Source of the DNA: a virus
Strand: one strand, 5' to 3'
Virus record (IMG/VR): IMGVR_UViG_3300020194_002029
Span: 1-50,271 of that record
DNA length: 50,271 bases
The notes beneath the pieces were generated by a model, which saw nothing but the letters and a program-made list of their open reading frames with translations, was not told the DNA's origin and made no database searches. The translations under genes were made by a program, and so were the position numbers. This document shows positions 29,440-38,924 of the stretch, piece after piece (the stretch's first letter is position 1; each line of letters begins with the position of its first letter).

Positions 29440-32400
29440 TATTCAGAAGAATCTAAAAGGCCACCAGGTCTTTGCTCTTCAACAATGATAGATAAAACCT
29501 GATTTTTAACTCTTTCCGCAAGTTCTTGACTTTGTTTTTGTTTTGATGATTCTGATCCAGGGTCGGTTTTTTCTTCTGAAGATTTCTGTTCTTGAACCTT
29601 GCCATCCTCAACATTAATGGTAATATTAATATTATTAGTATTCGAGCCTGGAGAGTTACTATTTTCATTAAACAGAGAACCTGAAGAATTCTCATCAACA
29701 AAACCTCCTTCATTATATTTACCGGCATTAATTTTGTCTAAATTTGATTTACCAATTTTTCTTGCAGAACTTGCTTTAATCACATATTCTCCATTACTCA
29801 GCATGGCTGGAATCTGATCGATTCCAGATTTTCCAGAAATCCATCCTCCTGCATTTTTCTTTTGCACTGGATCATTTTGATCGATTTGGGCATCAATAAT
29901 ATCCGGCCTTAAGCCAGGTCTCAAAGATGGAGTGAGAGATCCTCCAAAAGAATATTTATTAATCTTACCGCCTCTTGAAGCGTGTGCATCAAAACTGTCG
30001 CCGATATCCATTCCATAATCTAAATTATATTCAAAAGGTTGGCTTTGTTGCAGGGCTTCGCCCATACTCATGCCTGGATTTGCTTCTTGAAGTGCGGAAG
30101 CGTCTGACATGCTGGTGCCAGAAGAATTAGCCCAAGAGTTCATCATTGCATTCTCTCCTAGAGCTCCTGATTCCGCCATTGCTTCGAGTCCCTGTGAAAG
30201 TCCATAAGATATTACAGTCCCCACTACTCTTGCCAACAAAGCTTTTCTTCTGGCTTTTTTCGCTGCGCGCCTTCTCTCAGCTTCCTGCCTAGCGATTTCC
30301 TCTTTTCTTAAAACGTCTGCCATTTCCGCCCTATCTTGCTGTACCCCTACATTTCCAGATTGAGAATAAAAGTATGAGCTCATTTTTTTTGCTTGATAGA
30401 GTCTACCAGACTCAATACCCCTACCCCCTCCGAATTTAGATCGAAGTGCAGAACCAACCTCTCCTTTGGGAGTTTCTTCTACATTTCCACCCTCACTGAA
30501 ACCTGGAATACCAAGAAATGAGCCAACCGCTTTAAATGGACTTGAGATCATACTAAATATATCCCCTAGTCCAGTAGCGATATCGCCAAAAAAATCTTTA
30601 CCAGCTGTGTACCCCCCCTTTAATGCATTTGTTATATCAGAGCTTGCGGGAGAAGATTCTCCAGAAAATTTTCCCGGACCTTTAATTGCGGATGAAAAAT
30701 CTGAACTAGAAGAAGGGTTTTCGTTTATAGCTCTTCTGATTGCTGCAGAATTATTTCTGCTTGAACGAAACCCTTGAGCAGGGGAACTAAAAAAATCACC
30801 TACAGAGACATTTTTTGTTTCGTTTGGTTCGAAAAAAGATCCAACGCTCCCTCCCGCATGATACTTTTCTGGCATGCGGCCATTATTTAAATTATGCATA
30901 AAAGATCCACCATATTTATTTACGGCAGCACCACTCATTAAATATTCTCCATCTGAAACCATTGCTGGTACAGTGCCACCCGAAGAGTAATTCCTAACAC
31001 CCCCACCTGTACTCATTCCCCCACCGATAGCTCCCACAATTTGATAAGCTGCTTTTTGAAGAAAAGCCTGTTGGATCATTCCTAGAAAATTGTAAGCAAC
31101 ATCCATCAAAGCATCATCTAATTTTTTAGTTCCATCCAATGCAGATCCCATAGCATCAGCCAATCCATTTGCTAGATTTTCAGGTATTCTTTGACCTAAT
31201 TCATAGTCCATGAATTGAACTTGTTCGTTCATTTTTTCAATGCCTTTTTTGAATCCTCGACCCATGGCTCCTGGACCTTTCATATTTCTGATTTCATCTA
31301 ACCTAGCTTTTGCTTTTGCGCGGATAGCTTCAACACCTTTATTTTCTTCTTCAGTTATCTTCCCGAGTTCCTTTTTGATTTCTTCTAATTTTTCTTTTTC
31401 TTTATCGTTTTCTGTGTTGATTAATTCTTTTTTAGCTAAAAGAGATTCGTAATGTTCAAGCTCTTCTGGGCTTAAAGCCTCCTTGGCAGATAGAGGTTCT
31501 TTCCTTGGTCCTGATTGCCATAGTATTTTTTGATCATACTTTTGCAATTCCTCACCTAAACCGCCCAAAGTTTCTTGTTTTTGTTTTCTGTTGACCTCTT
31601 CTAGAGTCATATCGCCGATGCCATAAAGTTCTTTATTTTCTTTACTTAAGTTGAGTTTATTTAACTCCTCAATTCTTTTAGCTTCTTGACTTGATTTAAA
31701 GCTTGCAACACCTTGCTCTGCATAAGCAATTCCCATAAGAGCTCTTTGTTCTTGGGTAACATGTGTTCCAGAAGATTGTATTGCAGCTTCAGCGATGTCT
31801 CTATCATAACCCTGCATTCTTTGGGTTCTTGAAGCCTCTTCATTATACTTTCTTAATTCGTCTGTGTTCTCTTGTTGTATTCTTTTTCTATCTGCAAGAA
31901 TTTGATTTCTTTCATTTTCTAGGTTGATGCCCTTTACTTTTAAGCCGTTATCTTCTTTTAATTGACGATTAACTTCACTATATTCTTCTGCTAAAGCTCT
32001 TACAGCTTCTGTTTGACCATCTGCAGCAGCAGTATCACCTATCTTTGACTCATATTCTTCAATTGCTGCAAGTAAATCTTTTATAGGTATATCATACATT
32101 GAAGAGGTTATTTCTGTTTTTGTTGTGCTCTCTGATAATTTTTCCCCCTGGACTCCAAGAGATTTCGCAAGGTTGGCTCTAAGATCTGAATCACCCATAG
32201 CGAGATTAGTTATCTTTTGACGCAAGTCGCCTTCGGCAGCTATTTGACTGCTCTTTAAATTATCTGCGGCTTCGTCTAAAGCATTATTGTATTTTAATTG
32301 AGCCACTTCTTTTTCACTTAAAAACTTCTTTTGCAATTCTGTTTCGACCAAGTATAAATTTGATCGAGTTAAGGCGTCTTGTTTGATTTTCATTTCCGCA

Positions 32401-35400
32401 TTAAAAGTTCTTTTCTTTATTTCTCTTAACGCTTTAGCTTTATCTATTTCAACAATAACTCCATCTAATTCTTTTTGTTTCGCATTGACAAAATCTGTAT
32501 AAATTTTTTCTCCTTGAGATTGCACGGCTCTAGACCTCGCCTCTTCACTTAGTATATCCGCTTTTTGACCTTCAGAAGTAACTGCTTGTTTGCCAAGCAT
32601 TAATTTTCTATATTCTTCTTTTGAAAATTTCTGTTCTCCATAAGCAAGATATTCACTATCTTCGTTTTTGAGTACAAAATCCAACAGCTCTGGAAAAGAT
32701 TCTCTGGCAGACTTTTTTTCCGAAATTAGAGATTGCCTGAAAGTTTGAGGCATCATAACTTGCCCTTGCGCATCTGTATAACCAAGCTCTCTAGCAACTT
32801 TTGAATAAATATTCATTTCATCACTTGCGATATCTACTTGCTTATAGCTTCCAAGTCCAGTTGCTGTTTGCGACTTTCTGGTTGTTTCTGCTTTGCCAGT
32901 TTCAAATAAACTTTCTTTGTTTTCTCCCCTCTCTAAAGTTCTTAATTTTACTAGTCTTGAAAACTCTGCAAGCTCTTCTTCTGATATATTTTTTAATTTA
33001 CCCTCTCCAGCCCTTAATGGAGTCATACCGAATGCAGCTTTATTTAAAGCGTCTCTAACAGTTGCTTCTCCTCCCAAACCTAACCGTTTTGCTGTAGAAC
33101 CAAGATTTGCGCTGCTTAAGGTTTCAGCTAATTCGCTGCCCTGCATAATTTGAGAAATAGATTGAGCAGAATTTTGGGTCTGAGAGGTTATTACTTGCTT
33201 TTGTTTTTCTGTCAAAGCTTTTGTATTTTCGTCCATAGCAGAAGTCCAACCATCAAAAGCTCCATATAACGCTCCAGCAGCAATAACAAAGGGAGCCGCA
33301 GGCCCAAAAAATGGAGCAATCATGCTTGCCATATATCCAGTTGAAGCCGCTCCTTGCAAGGCGCCTCCCGCACCATACATAGCAGCTCCAGTTCCCGTTT
33401 GCCCAGGGCCGCCCTGTTGCAAATATGACGCAGCCATAGGTAGCCCTAGAATTGCAGTCATGCCCGCATTACCCCTAACCTGAGCTCCCCTTCGCTGCCT
33501 GCTTTGTTGAGTTAGCTGAGTTTCGGCTTGAGCTCTAGCTGTTTTTGCTGTAGTTAATTTATTTTCTGCTGCAGCTGCACGTCTTGTCGCTTCAGTTTTT
33601 GTTCTTTCTGAAGCGTAAGCAGATTGAGATATACTTGAATAACGTCTTTTGTGTTCGGTTAATTTTTTAATTTCTGCATCATGCTTGGCCATTTCTGCTC
33701 TTGATTTTTCCATTTGAGCATTGTAGTCTTCAACAGTTGCATCACCCTTTAGGCCGCTAAATATATCTTTAATCATTCCAGGCATTGCGTAATTAGGCAC
33801 AAAACCTTTCGCCCCAAAAACATCTTTCAAGCCATTGGGTTCATCGTGTGTATTTGTTACTCCCAGGCCAATAGGATTCGAACTGCTCATGAGAGCTCCA
33901 TGAGTGCCTATACGAATTTGTGAAACTGGAACACCAGCAGCTCTTTCTCGTCCTATTGCATCGGATAATGGATCGGCAAAGTTGGGGATGTATCCAGAAG
34001 CATTAAATAATTTATTTAATTTTCGCCAAGTAGTAGGAAGGCCCTCTTCTTCCAGCCTGTTAAGTTGATTTTGTTTTGTATTGTCAAATTTCTCGCCACC
34101 CACATAAATATCATCTCCCTTTTTTGTTATTAGGTCACTCGTACTACTAGTAGTAGTTGCACCCTTAAGATTTGTACGCATATAATTTAAAACTTTTTTG
34201 GGAATGCCTCCTCCTTTTGCTGCAGCTAAATTATATTTTGCTTCGATAAGATTCAAATGACTATTGCCCATGAATTCTGCAATATTTTCAGCGTTAGCGC
34301 CAGTGAAATCAAAAGGAGCTTGACTATCTGCAACTTTTTTATTATCTAAAGATCCTCTAACTGCAGATTCAAACAAACCTCCCAGCACAGAACCCTCCAT
34401 ATGTGTCTTTAAAACATTAATTCCAGCTTTACCAATTTTACCTCCAAACATATCCTTTCCAATGGCGTGAGAAAATTTATCAAAACCAGGACCAACATTG
34501 TCATAAAGCTGTTTCTCTAATTTGCTTTTTCCTAAAATACCTTGAATGCTTCCAACGTCACCATCAGTTATTTCATAAACAGCCTTGGTTGGTAAAGTTG
34601 CAACTACAGGAGTTGATCCTTCATCAGATAAATTTCGTTTTCTTAACTTTGGATTAGCCTTGAGCAACTCTTTTGCTTTTGGAGGCAAGCTATTATATGT
34701 TTGCTGATACTGTTCACCTTCAGCTGCCCCTTCTCCACCAAACCCCAATAGAACTCCCATTTTTTTGATCTGATCTCCGTATAAAAGATTCAAATTAATA
34801 GCAGGTCCAGCTTTTGCTTTAGTTTTTGATTTAGTTTTTGATTTATTAAAATTGGGTATAAATCCGCCTGCGGCGTATGGATCAAACCCATGAACTTCTC
34901 CAAATGCTTTCTGGTAATTTGTTCCAGCTCGACTAGACTTGGGGGGCATAATAGCTGGCTGTTGAAAGCCAGCGAAATTCTTAATTCGCTCTGCACTATT
35001 GTATATTACAGAGCCCTGTCCAGGCATATCCATACTTCGGATATTGCCTGCTGCATAACCACCTCTCGCGGCTTGTTGGCGCTCTGAAAAATTTGGAATA
35101 TGCCCTTCGGCTTTTCCACGCCCTTTAGTTAAACCTGGTCCGTATCCTTGTTTATATAAGCTTGCAGCAGTTTGACGAGTAACCTCATTTAGTACTCGAG
35201 CTTCTGATACTTGAGCCTGAATCAAGCCAAGAATCATTTGCTCTTTTTGAGTTCGACTAATATCCGTTCTTAAAATTTCCTTGCTTAATTGAGCATTTTG
35301 TCCAACAAGGGTAACCAAAGATGTTTGTATAGCTTTCTGTTTTTGAGCTTGAGTAGTTATGCCTATTAAAGAATTTAAACTTTCTTTTGTAAACTTAAAT

Positions 35401-36728
35401 GCTTGAGCAAATAGTTTAACAAACACAGTTGTTATAACCACCAATCCTGGACCAGTAATTATATTACCCAACCCTCTTAAAAATCCCGAAGCAAATTTAC
35501 TACCCGTACTTTCGCCATCGCCCAACACACCAGAAGCGGTTTCGGCAAATGATTTTACAGTATTTAATATTTTCTCCATTCCAGGAGCAAGCATAAGTTC
35601 ACCAATTTGAGCGCTTACTTGTTTAATTGCATTTCCAGTTTCACTTGCCATTGCAGACATAGTATTTCTTAACTGCTCATTTTTTTGAATAGCTTCATCT
35701 GTTGCTCCTGAAGCAATTTGAGTTGCTGTAGACAAAATACCGTTCTGCTTTGCTGCGTCTCCAAGAACAGCTTTAAGAACATTGATTTGAAATACTCCAC
35801 CAACAGTTTGTGCAATTTGAGCTTTTTGAGCTTCACTTAATTTATCAAAAGTATTTGCTAAATCTGTTAAAATTCTTTTTGCTCCCAATGTTTTGCCTTC
35901 AATATCTCTGACAGCGATACCTAAATTTTCTAATTGGTTTAAAGTATCTGTGCGACCAACTCTAGTAAAAATTGTTTTCAACGAGTTCCCGATAACTTTT
36001 CCACCTCGAGCAGTTTGTTGTTGAGCGGCAGTAACCAAACCAATTAATTCATCGATGTCAACCCCAGCCCCTTTTGCGGCAGCGCCTGTTCTAGCAATAG
36101 CGTCAGCAAAGTCTTCTGCGCTCACTGCGAATTTAACATCTACAGCGGCAAATTTACTCACCAATTGAGTGGTATCTTTGATTTGATCTCCATAAGTATT
36201 CATGGCCGCAGTTAAAGATTTAACTGCTTCCGCAGAATCCATACCTGTTAATCGAGTAAGAATTAAGGCATCTTTTGTTCGTTTTAAAGATTCTTCTACA
36301 GCTAAGCCTTGACGAGCGTATTCTGTTGCAGCTTGAGCTGCGACATTAAAAGCTGCGCCAGTTTCTTTGGCGACTTTAAATAATCCGTCGCTAAATTTAT
36401 CTAAATTTTTTGCGCTTAATCCCATGACAACGTTTATATCTGCCATGGCTTTTTCTACTTCAATCATGTTTTTAACCATCCCCTTAAAAGCATCAGACAC
36501 TCCGTTGATTATAGCCATACTTGCGCCGAAGGCTATAATACGAGCATTTGCAGCTTCCATTGATTTGGAAAACTCATCCGCTCCACGTTTCATGTTTCCA
36601 AGGGGTTGCGTTGCGCCCTTGTCGTCAACAGTTATTTTAATTGGTTGGCGACGTATTCTGTTTATAGCTGCTTGAACAGATGCTTCAAGAGGCTTGGTAT
36701 TCCCGTGTATGTCAAGATCAATGCTCAT
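29439..36728 (-). CDS. Tape measure protein (TP901-type core, 2429 aa)
   Basis: Residues about 50-400 are a typical TP901-family tape-measure core: IAFGASMAIINGV, VEKAMADINVVMG, KFSDGLFKVAKETGAAFNVAAQAATEYARQGL, GVDIDELIGLVTAAQQQTARGGKVIGNSLKTIFTRVG. Hydrophobic, potentially membrane-active segments lie near 425-450 and 1110-1160, and a long charged helical/coiled-coil region spans about 1450-1880. G-[FHY]-[IV]-P-N-[FY] occurs four times (near 543, 624, 912, 977). Near 786-829 are residues resembling a PD-(D/E)XK nuclease (FE, PFDF, IEAK). The C-terminus repeats the VPAMVSDGEYLMS / IPAMLSNGEYVIK motif. At about 0.15 nm per residue the length predicts a tail near 360 nm. ATG at 36728 follows AAGGAATAAGGAA. 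Confidence 0.95.
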   Translation of the reverse strand: MSIDLDIHGNTKPLEASVQAAINRIRRQPIKITVDDKGATQPLGNMKRGADEFSKSMEAANARIIAFGASMAIINGVSDAFKGMVKNMIEVEKAMADINVVMGLSAKNLDKFSDGLFKVAKETGAAFNVAAQAATEYARQGLAVEESLKRTKDALILTRLTGMDSAEAVKSLTAAMNTYGDQIKDTTQLVSKFAAVDVKFAVSAEDFADAIARTGAAAKGAGVDIDELIGLVTAAQQQTARGGKVIGNSLKTIFTRVGRTDTLNQLENLGIAVRDIEGKTLGAKRILTDLANTFDKLSEAQKAQIAQTVGGVFQINVLKAVLGDAAKQNGILSTATQIASGATDEAIQKNEQLRNTMSAMASETGNAIKQVSAQIGELMLAPGMEKILNTVKSFAETASGVLGDGESTGSKFASGFLRGLGNIITGPGLVVITTVFVKLFAQAFKFTKESLNSLIGITTQAQKQKAIQTSLVTLVGQNAQLSKEILRTDISRTQKEQMILGLIQAQVSEARVLNEVTRQTAASLYKQGYGPGLTKGRGKAEGHIPNFSERQQAARGGYAAGNIRSMDMPGQGSVIYNSAERIKNFAGFQQPAIMPPKSSRAGTNYQKAFGEVHGFDPYAAGGFIPNFNKSKTKSKTKAKAGPAINLNLLYGDQIKKMGVLLGFGGEGAAEGEQYQQTYNSLPPKAKELLKANPKLRKRNLSDEGSTPVVATLPTKAVYEITDGDVGSIQGILGKSKLEKQLYDNVGPGFDKFSHAIGKDMFGGKIGKAGINVLKTHMEGSVLGGLFESAVRGSLDNKKVADSQAPFDFTGANAENIAEFMGNSHLNLIEAKYNLAAAKGGGIPKKVLNYMRTNLKGATTTSSTSDLITKKGDDIYVGGEKFDNTKQNQLNRLEEEGLPTTWRKLNKLFNASGYIPNFADPLSDAIGRERAAGVPVSQIRIGTHGALMSSSNPIGLGVTNTHDEPNGLKDVFGAKGFVPNYAMPGMIKDIFSGLKGDATVEDYNAQMEKSRAEMAKHDAEIKKLTEHKRRYSSISQSAYASERTKTEATRRAAAAENKLTTAKTARAQAETQLTQQSRQRRGAQVRGNAGMTAILGLPMAASYLQQGGPGQTGTGAAMYGAGGALQGAASTGYMASMIAPFFGPAAPFVIAAGALYGAFDGWTSAMDENTKALTEKQKQVITSQTQNSAQSISQIMQGSELAETLSSANLGSTAKRLGLGGEATVRDALNKAAFGMTPLRAGEGKLKNISEEELAEFSRLVKLRTLERGENKESLFETGKAETTRKSQTATGLGSYKQVDIASDEMNIYSKVARELGYTDAQGQVMMPQTFRQSLISEKKSARESFPELLDFVLKNEDSEYLAYGEQKFSKEEYRKLMLGKQAVTSEGQKADILSEEARSRAVQSQGEKIYTDFVNAKQKELDGVIVEIDKAKALREIKKRTFNAEMKIKQDALTRSNLYLVETELQKKFLSEKEVAQLKYNNALDEAADNLKSSQIAAEGDLRQKITNLAMGDSDLRANLAKSLGVQGEKLSESTTKTEITSSMYDIPIKDLLAAIEEYESKIGDTAAADGQTEAVRALAEEYSEVNRQLKEDNGLKVKGINLENERNQILADRKRIQQENTDELRKYNEEASRTQRMQGYDRDIAEAAIQSSGTHVTQEQRALMGIAYAEQGVASFKSSQEAKRIEELNKLNLSKENKELYGIGDMTLEEVNRKQKQETLGGLGEELQKYDQKILWQSGPRKEPLSAKEALSPEELEHYESLLAKKELINTENDKEKEKLEEIKKELGKITEEENKGVEAIRAKAKARLDEIRNMKGPGAMGRGFKKGIEKMNEQVQFMDYELGQRIPENLANGLADAMGSALDGTKKLDDALMDVAYNFLGMIQQAFLQKAAYQIVGAIGGGMSTGGGVRNYSSGGTVPAMVSDGEYLMSGAAVNKYGGSFMHNLNNGRMPEKYHAGGSVGSFFEPNETKNVSVGDFFSSPAQGFRSSRNNSAAIRRAINENPSSSSDFSSAIKGPGKFSGESSPASSDITNALKGGYTAGKDFFGDIATGLGDIFSMISSPFKAVGSFLGIPGFSEGGNVEETPKGEVGSALRSKFGGGRGIESGRLYQAKKMSSYFYSQSGNVGVQQDRAEMADVLRKEEIARQEAERRRAAKKARRKALLARVVGTVISYGLSQGLEAMAESGALGENAMMNSWANSSGTSMSDASALQEANPGMSMGEALQQSQPFEYNLDYGMDIGDSFDAHASRGGKINKYSFGGSLTPSLRPGLRPDIIDAQIDQNDPVQKKNAGGWISGKSGIDQIPAMLSNGEYVIKASSARKIGKSNLDKINAGKYNEGGFVDENSSGSLFNENSNSPGSNTNNINITINVEDGKVQEQKSSEEKTDPGSESSKQKQSQELAERVKNQVLSIIVEEQRPGGLLDSSE

Positions 36729-36760
36729 TTCCTTATTCCTTAGATAAGGTATTTATACAC
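36729..36760 (-). promoter_or_regulatory. Putative late-promoter motif and SD of the tape measure gene
   Basis: On the minus strand GTGTATAAAT is followed by a short leader containing TAAGGAATAAGGAA directly before the ATG. The TATAAAT core also resembles T4-type late promoters. CCTTAT and ATAAGG in the leader are complementary and could fold a small hairpin over the upstream AAGG, so translation may be tuned. Shared with the sites upstream of 20490, 38867 and 43859. Confidence 0.45.
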
Positions 36761-36765
36761 CAAAA

Positions 36766-37752
36766 TTATGTCACGCCATGTAATTTCATTAAATCTTCCA
36801 TATTTAAAGAACCACCTTTCTTTTTGGCTTCTGCATGAAGATCTACGCCGCCGCTAGGTTTTTCTATACCAAGACGTTCATAATCTTCTTTTTTTGCCCC
36901 AACAATAGTACTTCCATCTCCCGAAGAAACTTTTTCTTTTACTTTTTCGCGCTCAGTTTGCGAACTGCTTCCAAACTCGATAAGTTTTGCAGGATCTTTC
37001 ATTATTGCTTCTGGAATATTTTCATTATGATCAAATATATTTTTAAACATTCTTGTATAAACAATTAATTTTATTTGATTGTATGTCAATTCACAAAATG
37101 GTTTTCCATAAAACTGCATGCTATCTTCAGCAAAGCTAAGATATGGATTGTAAAAATCTTCGAGTATTGTATATTGAACATTTTCCTCGTCGAACCCTTG
37201 AAATATAGAGTTGTATTTATGTATCACGTTTTTAATGTCATAATCCTCTAATTCATCGAATACATCTTCAGGAAACAAAGGTTGAGACAAACCCTTATCT
37301 TTAAAAAAAGACTTGATCATATAAAAATCATTTGATCGATCTTTTGCATACCTCTCACAGGTATTACCAACAAGATTAAATTTTTCAAGTAACTTGGCTT
37401 TAAGCAACTGAGTTTCTTTTTCTATAATTTTTTTTTGTCGATCAATATCTTTTTGAAGCATTAATTTTCTCAGAGCTTTTTTTAGATTTTCGATATACAA
37501 TTTTTTTGCATTTATATACTCTTCATCAGCATCAACCCATTGATCTTCTTTTTTTAGATAATCAAGCATCTCTTTTTCGGTTGGCACACCTCGCTTTTTT
37601 GCTTGATTAAAATAGCGTTCCTCTATTTCTTCTAATTCCACCTGATCATGAGGAGTCAAGTGCTTAATAAACACTTGCTCATCATTGATTTCGGTAGTCG
37701 AGTAACCCCGAACAATATCCCTAAATATTCTTCTGCGTTTAGAAGATTCCAC
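36766..37752 (-). CDS. Tail assembly chaperone candidate 2 (328 aa), directly upstream of the tape measure
   Basis: The frame opens immediately after the TAA of the preceding gene: TAA, TGC, then GTG used here as start. It is in the same frame as that gene. Residues 29-75 (IKHLTPHDQVELEEIEERYF ... GVPTEKEMLDYL) resemble residues about 65-110 of the upstream product (MKQPTRRQIEEAELEF ... GILTKAMLAKKY), so the two may be paralogues. The rest is strongly charged and helical, ending in a Gly/Lys-rich tail. By position it matches the G/GT chaperones that coat tape measures in siphophages. No ATG is available near the 5' end, so translation needs the GTG, coupled reinitiation, or readthrough. Confidence 0.5.
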   Translation of the reverse strand: MESSKRRRIFRDIVRGYSTTEINDEQVFIKHLTPHDQVELEEIEERYFNQAKKRGVPTEKEMLDYLKKEDQWVDADEEYINAKKLYIENLKKALRKLMLQKDIDRQKKIIEKETQLLKAKLLEKFNLVGNTCERYAKDRSNDFYMIKSFFKDKGLSQPLFPEDVFDELEDYDIKNVIHKYNSIFQGFDEENVQYTILEDFYNPYLSFAEDSMQFYGKPFCELTYNQIKLIVYTRMFKNIFDHNENIPEAIMKDPAKLIEFGSSSQTEREKVKEKVSSGDGSTIVGAKKEDYERLGIEKPSGGVDLHAEAKKKGGSLNMEDLMKLHGVT

Positions 37753-37755
37753 GCA

Positions 37756-38577
37756 TTATACGTTTCCTTCTTCGATGTCTTTATCTAGTCTTTCAAAATC
37801 TGCTTTACTTACAGCTCCAGAGCTATAATACCAAAAACTAAATAAAGCCGCAACTTTACCACCAACCAACTCATACATCTCATCACCATTTTCTTCTAAA
37901 TCATAATAGCTTTGTAGTTTTTGCTCAAACTCATTTCCTTCAAATAACGGGTGCATGCCTTCTTCATCCTCTTTTTGTATGAAAGTAAGATTTAATATAT
38001 ACCACTGTATCACTTTATTTTCAGCTCTTACATCAGCAGTATGATTAAATAAATTAGCGTATGAAGTTTCAATATCAATAATATTTTTTCTCAGCAAAGC
38101 AATTTCACCAGCAATTTCATTTGACCTCTTTTTATCCTCATCACTTAACCCACTAGTTTTAACATTCAACTTTTCACTTTCTTGTGAAAGCTCGCCGTAT
38201 TTAACATACATTTTAGTGAGAGACTTAGCATCTTCTACGGCAAGTAATCCACCTGTATCACTATATTTTTTTGCAAGCATAGCCTTAGTTAAAATACCTT
38301 TGCGAATGCACGAGCTCATTTCAACGCTAAATTCAAGCTCAGCTTCTTCTATTTGCCTGCGCGTGGGCTGCTTCATAATAACCCTATAAGGAACCCCTTC
38401 TGACACTTCTTTAGTGACAGAAATTTCTTCGTCCTCACCGGTTGCTTGATTTTGAACAACCTTAGTTTCAGTTTTCTTGACTTTTTCTTCTTTCTCAAAA
38501 GTAAAGCTATAAATTTCTTTTAGCTTTTTACGTGTGTCGTCCATTGTAGGGGTAGTGGTTTGATTTTGTTCTGTCAT
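37756..38577 (-). CDS. Tail assembly chaperone candidate 1 (273 aa)
   Basis: A charged, mostly helical protein. Visible landmarks are a polar N-terminus, EIYSFTFEKEEKV, a central VPYRVIMKQPTRRQIEEAELEFSVEMSSCIRKGILTKAMLAKKY segment, coiled-coil-like KKRSNEIAGEIALLRKNIIDIE, and a C-terminal KVAALFSFWYYSSG. No signal or membrane segment. Two genes upstream of a tape measure is the standard place for tail assembly chaperones, and the acidic helical make-up fits. It starts 2 nt after the preceding gene. The family is inferred from context; I do not recognise it from sequence. Confidence 0.5.
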   Translation of the reverse strand: MTEQNQTTTPTMDDTRKKLKEIYSFTFEKEEKVKKTETKVVQNQATGEDEEISVTKEVSEGVPYRVIMKQPTRRQIEEAELEFSVEMSSCIRKGILTKAMLAKKYSDTGGLLAVEDAKSLTKMYVKYGELSQESEKLNVKTSGLSDEDKKRSNEIAGEIALLRKNIIDIETSYANLFNHTADVRAENKVIQWYILNLTFIQKEDEEGMHPLFEGNEFEQKLQSYYDLEENGDEMYELVGGKVAALFSFWYYSSGAVSKADFERLDKDIEEGNV

Positions 38578-38579
38578 GA

Positions 38580-38867
38580 TTATTTAAATGTAAATGCTAT
38601 AGTATAATTATCTAAATCTCCAAGGATATTTCTAATTGTTTCGTTGCCAATATCTAAAGTTCTTTTACGAAAATGTTGCAACTTTTCTTCGTCGAAGTAG
38701 TCGGCTTGATCAACAATAGGGACACAACCCTCAGGGAGATTTTTTCTTAATTTACTAAAATTAATCTCATGCTCTTTATGTAAGTCCTCAAGCATTACGA
38801 GGAAACCCTTAAAAAGGGACACCGTATTCCTGTGACAACATTTTTTAAAAATGTCTTCTGCGTTCAT
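38580..38867 (-). CDS. Small unknown protein, first gene of the minus-strand tail operon
   Basis: A 95-aa protein (MNAEDIFKKCC ... LVMLEDLHKEHEINFSKLRKNLPEGCVPIVDQADYF ... FTFK), helical at the N-terminus. I recognise no family. It is preceded on the minus strand by GTGTATATC and by AAGG four bases before its ATG, so it appears to head the tail operon. It lies between the neck genes and the chaperone-like genes, so a structural or assembly role is likely by context. Confidence 0.55.
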   Translation of the reverse strand: MNAEDIFKKCCHRNTVSLFKGFLVMLEDLHKEHEINFSKLRKNLPEGCVPIVDQADYFDEEKLQHFRKRTLDIGNETIRNILGDLDNYTIAFTFK

Positions 38868-38924
38868 TAAACCTTATACCTGAAATGATATACACAAAAA
38901 AAAATCTTTCGTGTAAAAAGATTT
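38868..38924. promoter_or_regulatory. Divergent spacer with TACAC-N15-GTGTA symmetric motif
   Basis: The 57-bp gap between the divergent 95-aa (-) and neck (+) genes holds TACAC at 38891-38895 and GTGTA at 38911-38915, 15 nt apart and oriented outward. Read outward they give GTGTATATC (minus) and GTGTAAAAA (plus). The same symmetric layout occurs in the other divergent spacer at 43880-43913. Likely back-to-back phage promoters or a single dyad operator. Confidence 0.45.

Noticed and set aside
36367-36675. Open frames antisense to the tape measure and other tail genes
   Set aside because: They lie opposite strongly supported coding sequence, have odd composition and no start signals or known motifs; they are shadows of biased codon use.
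36749-36762. T4-type late promoter TATAAATA at the tape measure
   Set aside because: The exact T4 sequence appears only here, whereas the wider GTGTAWWAW motif is shared by several genes, so the broader motif is preferred.
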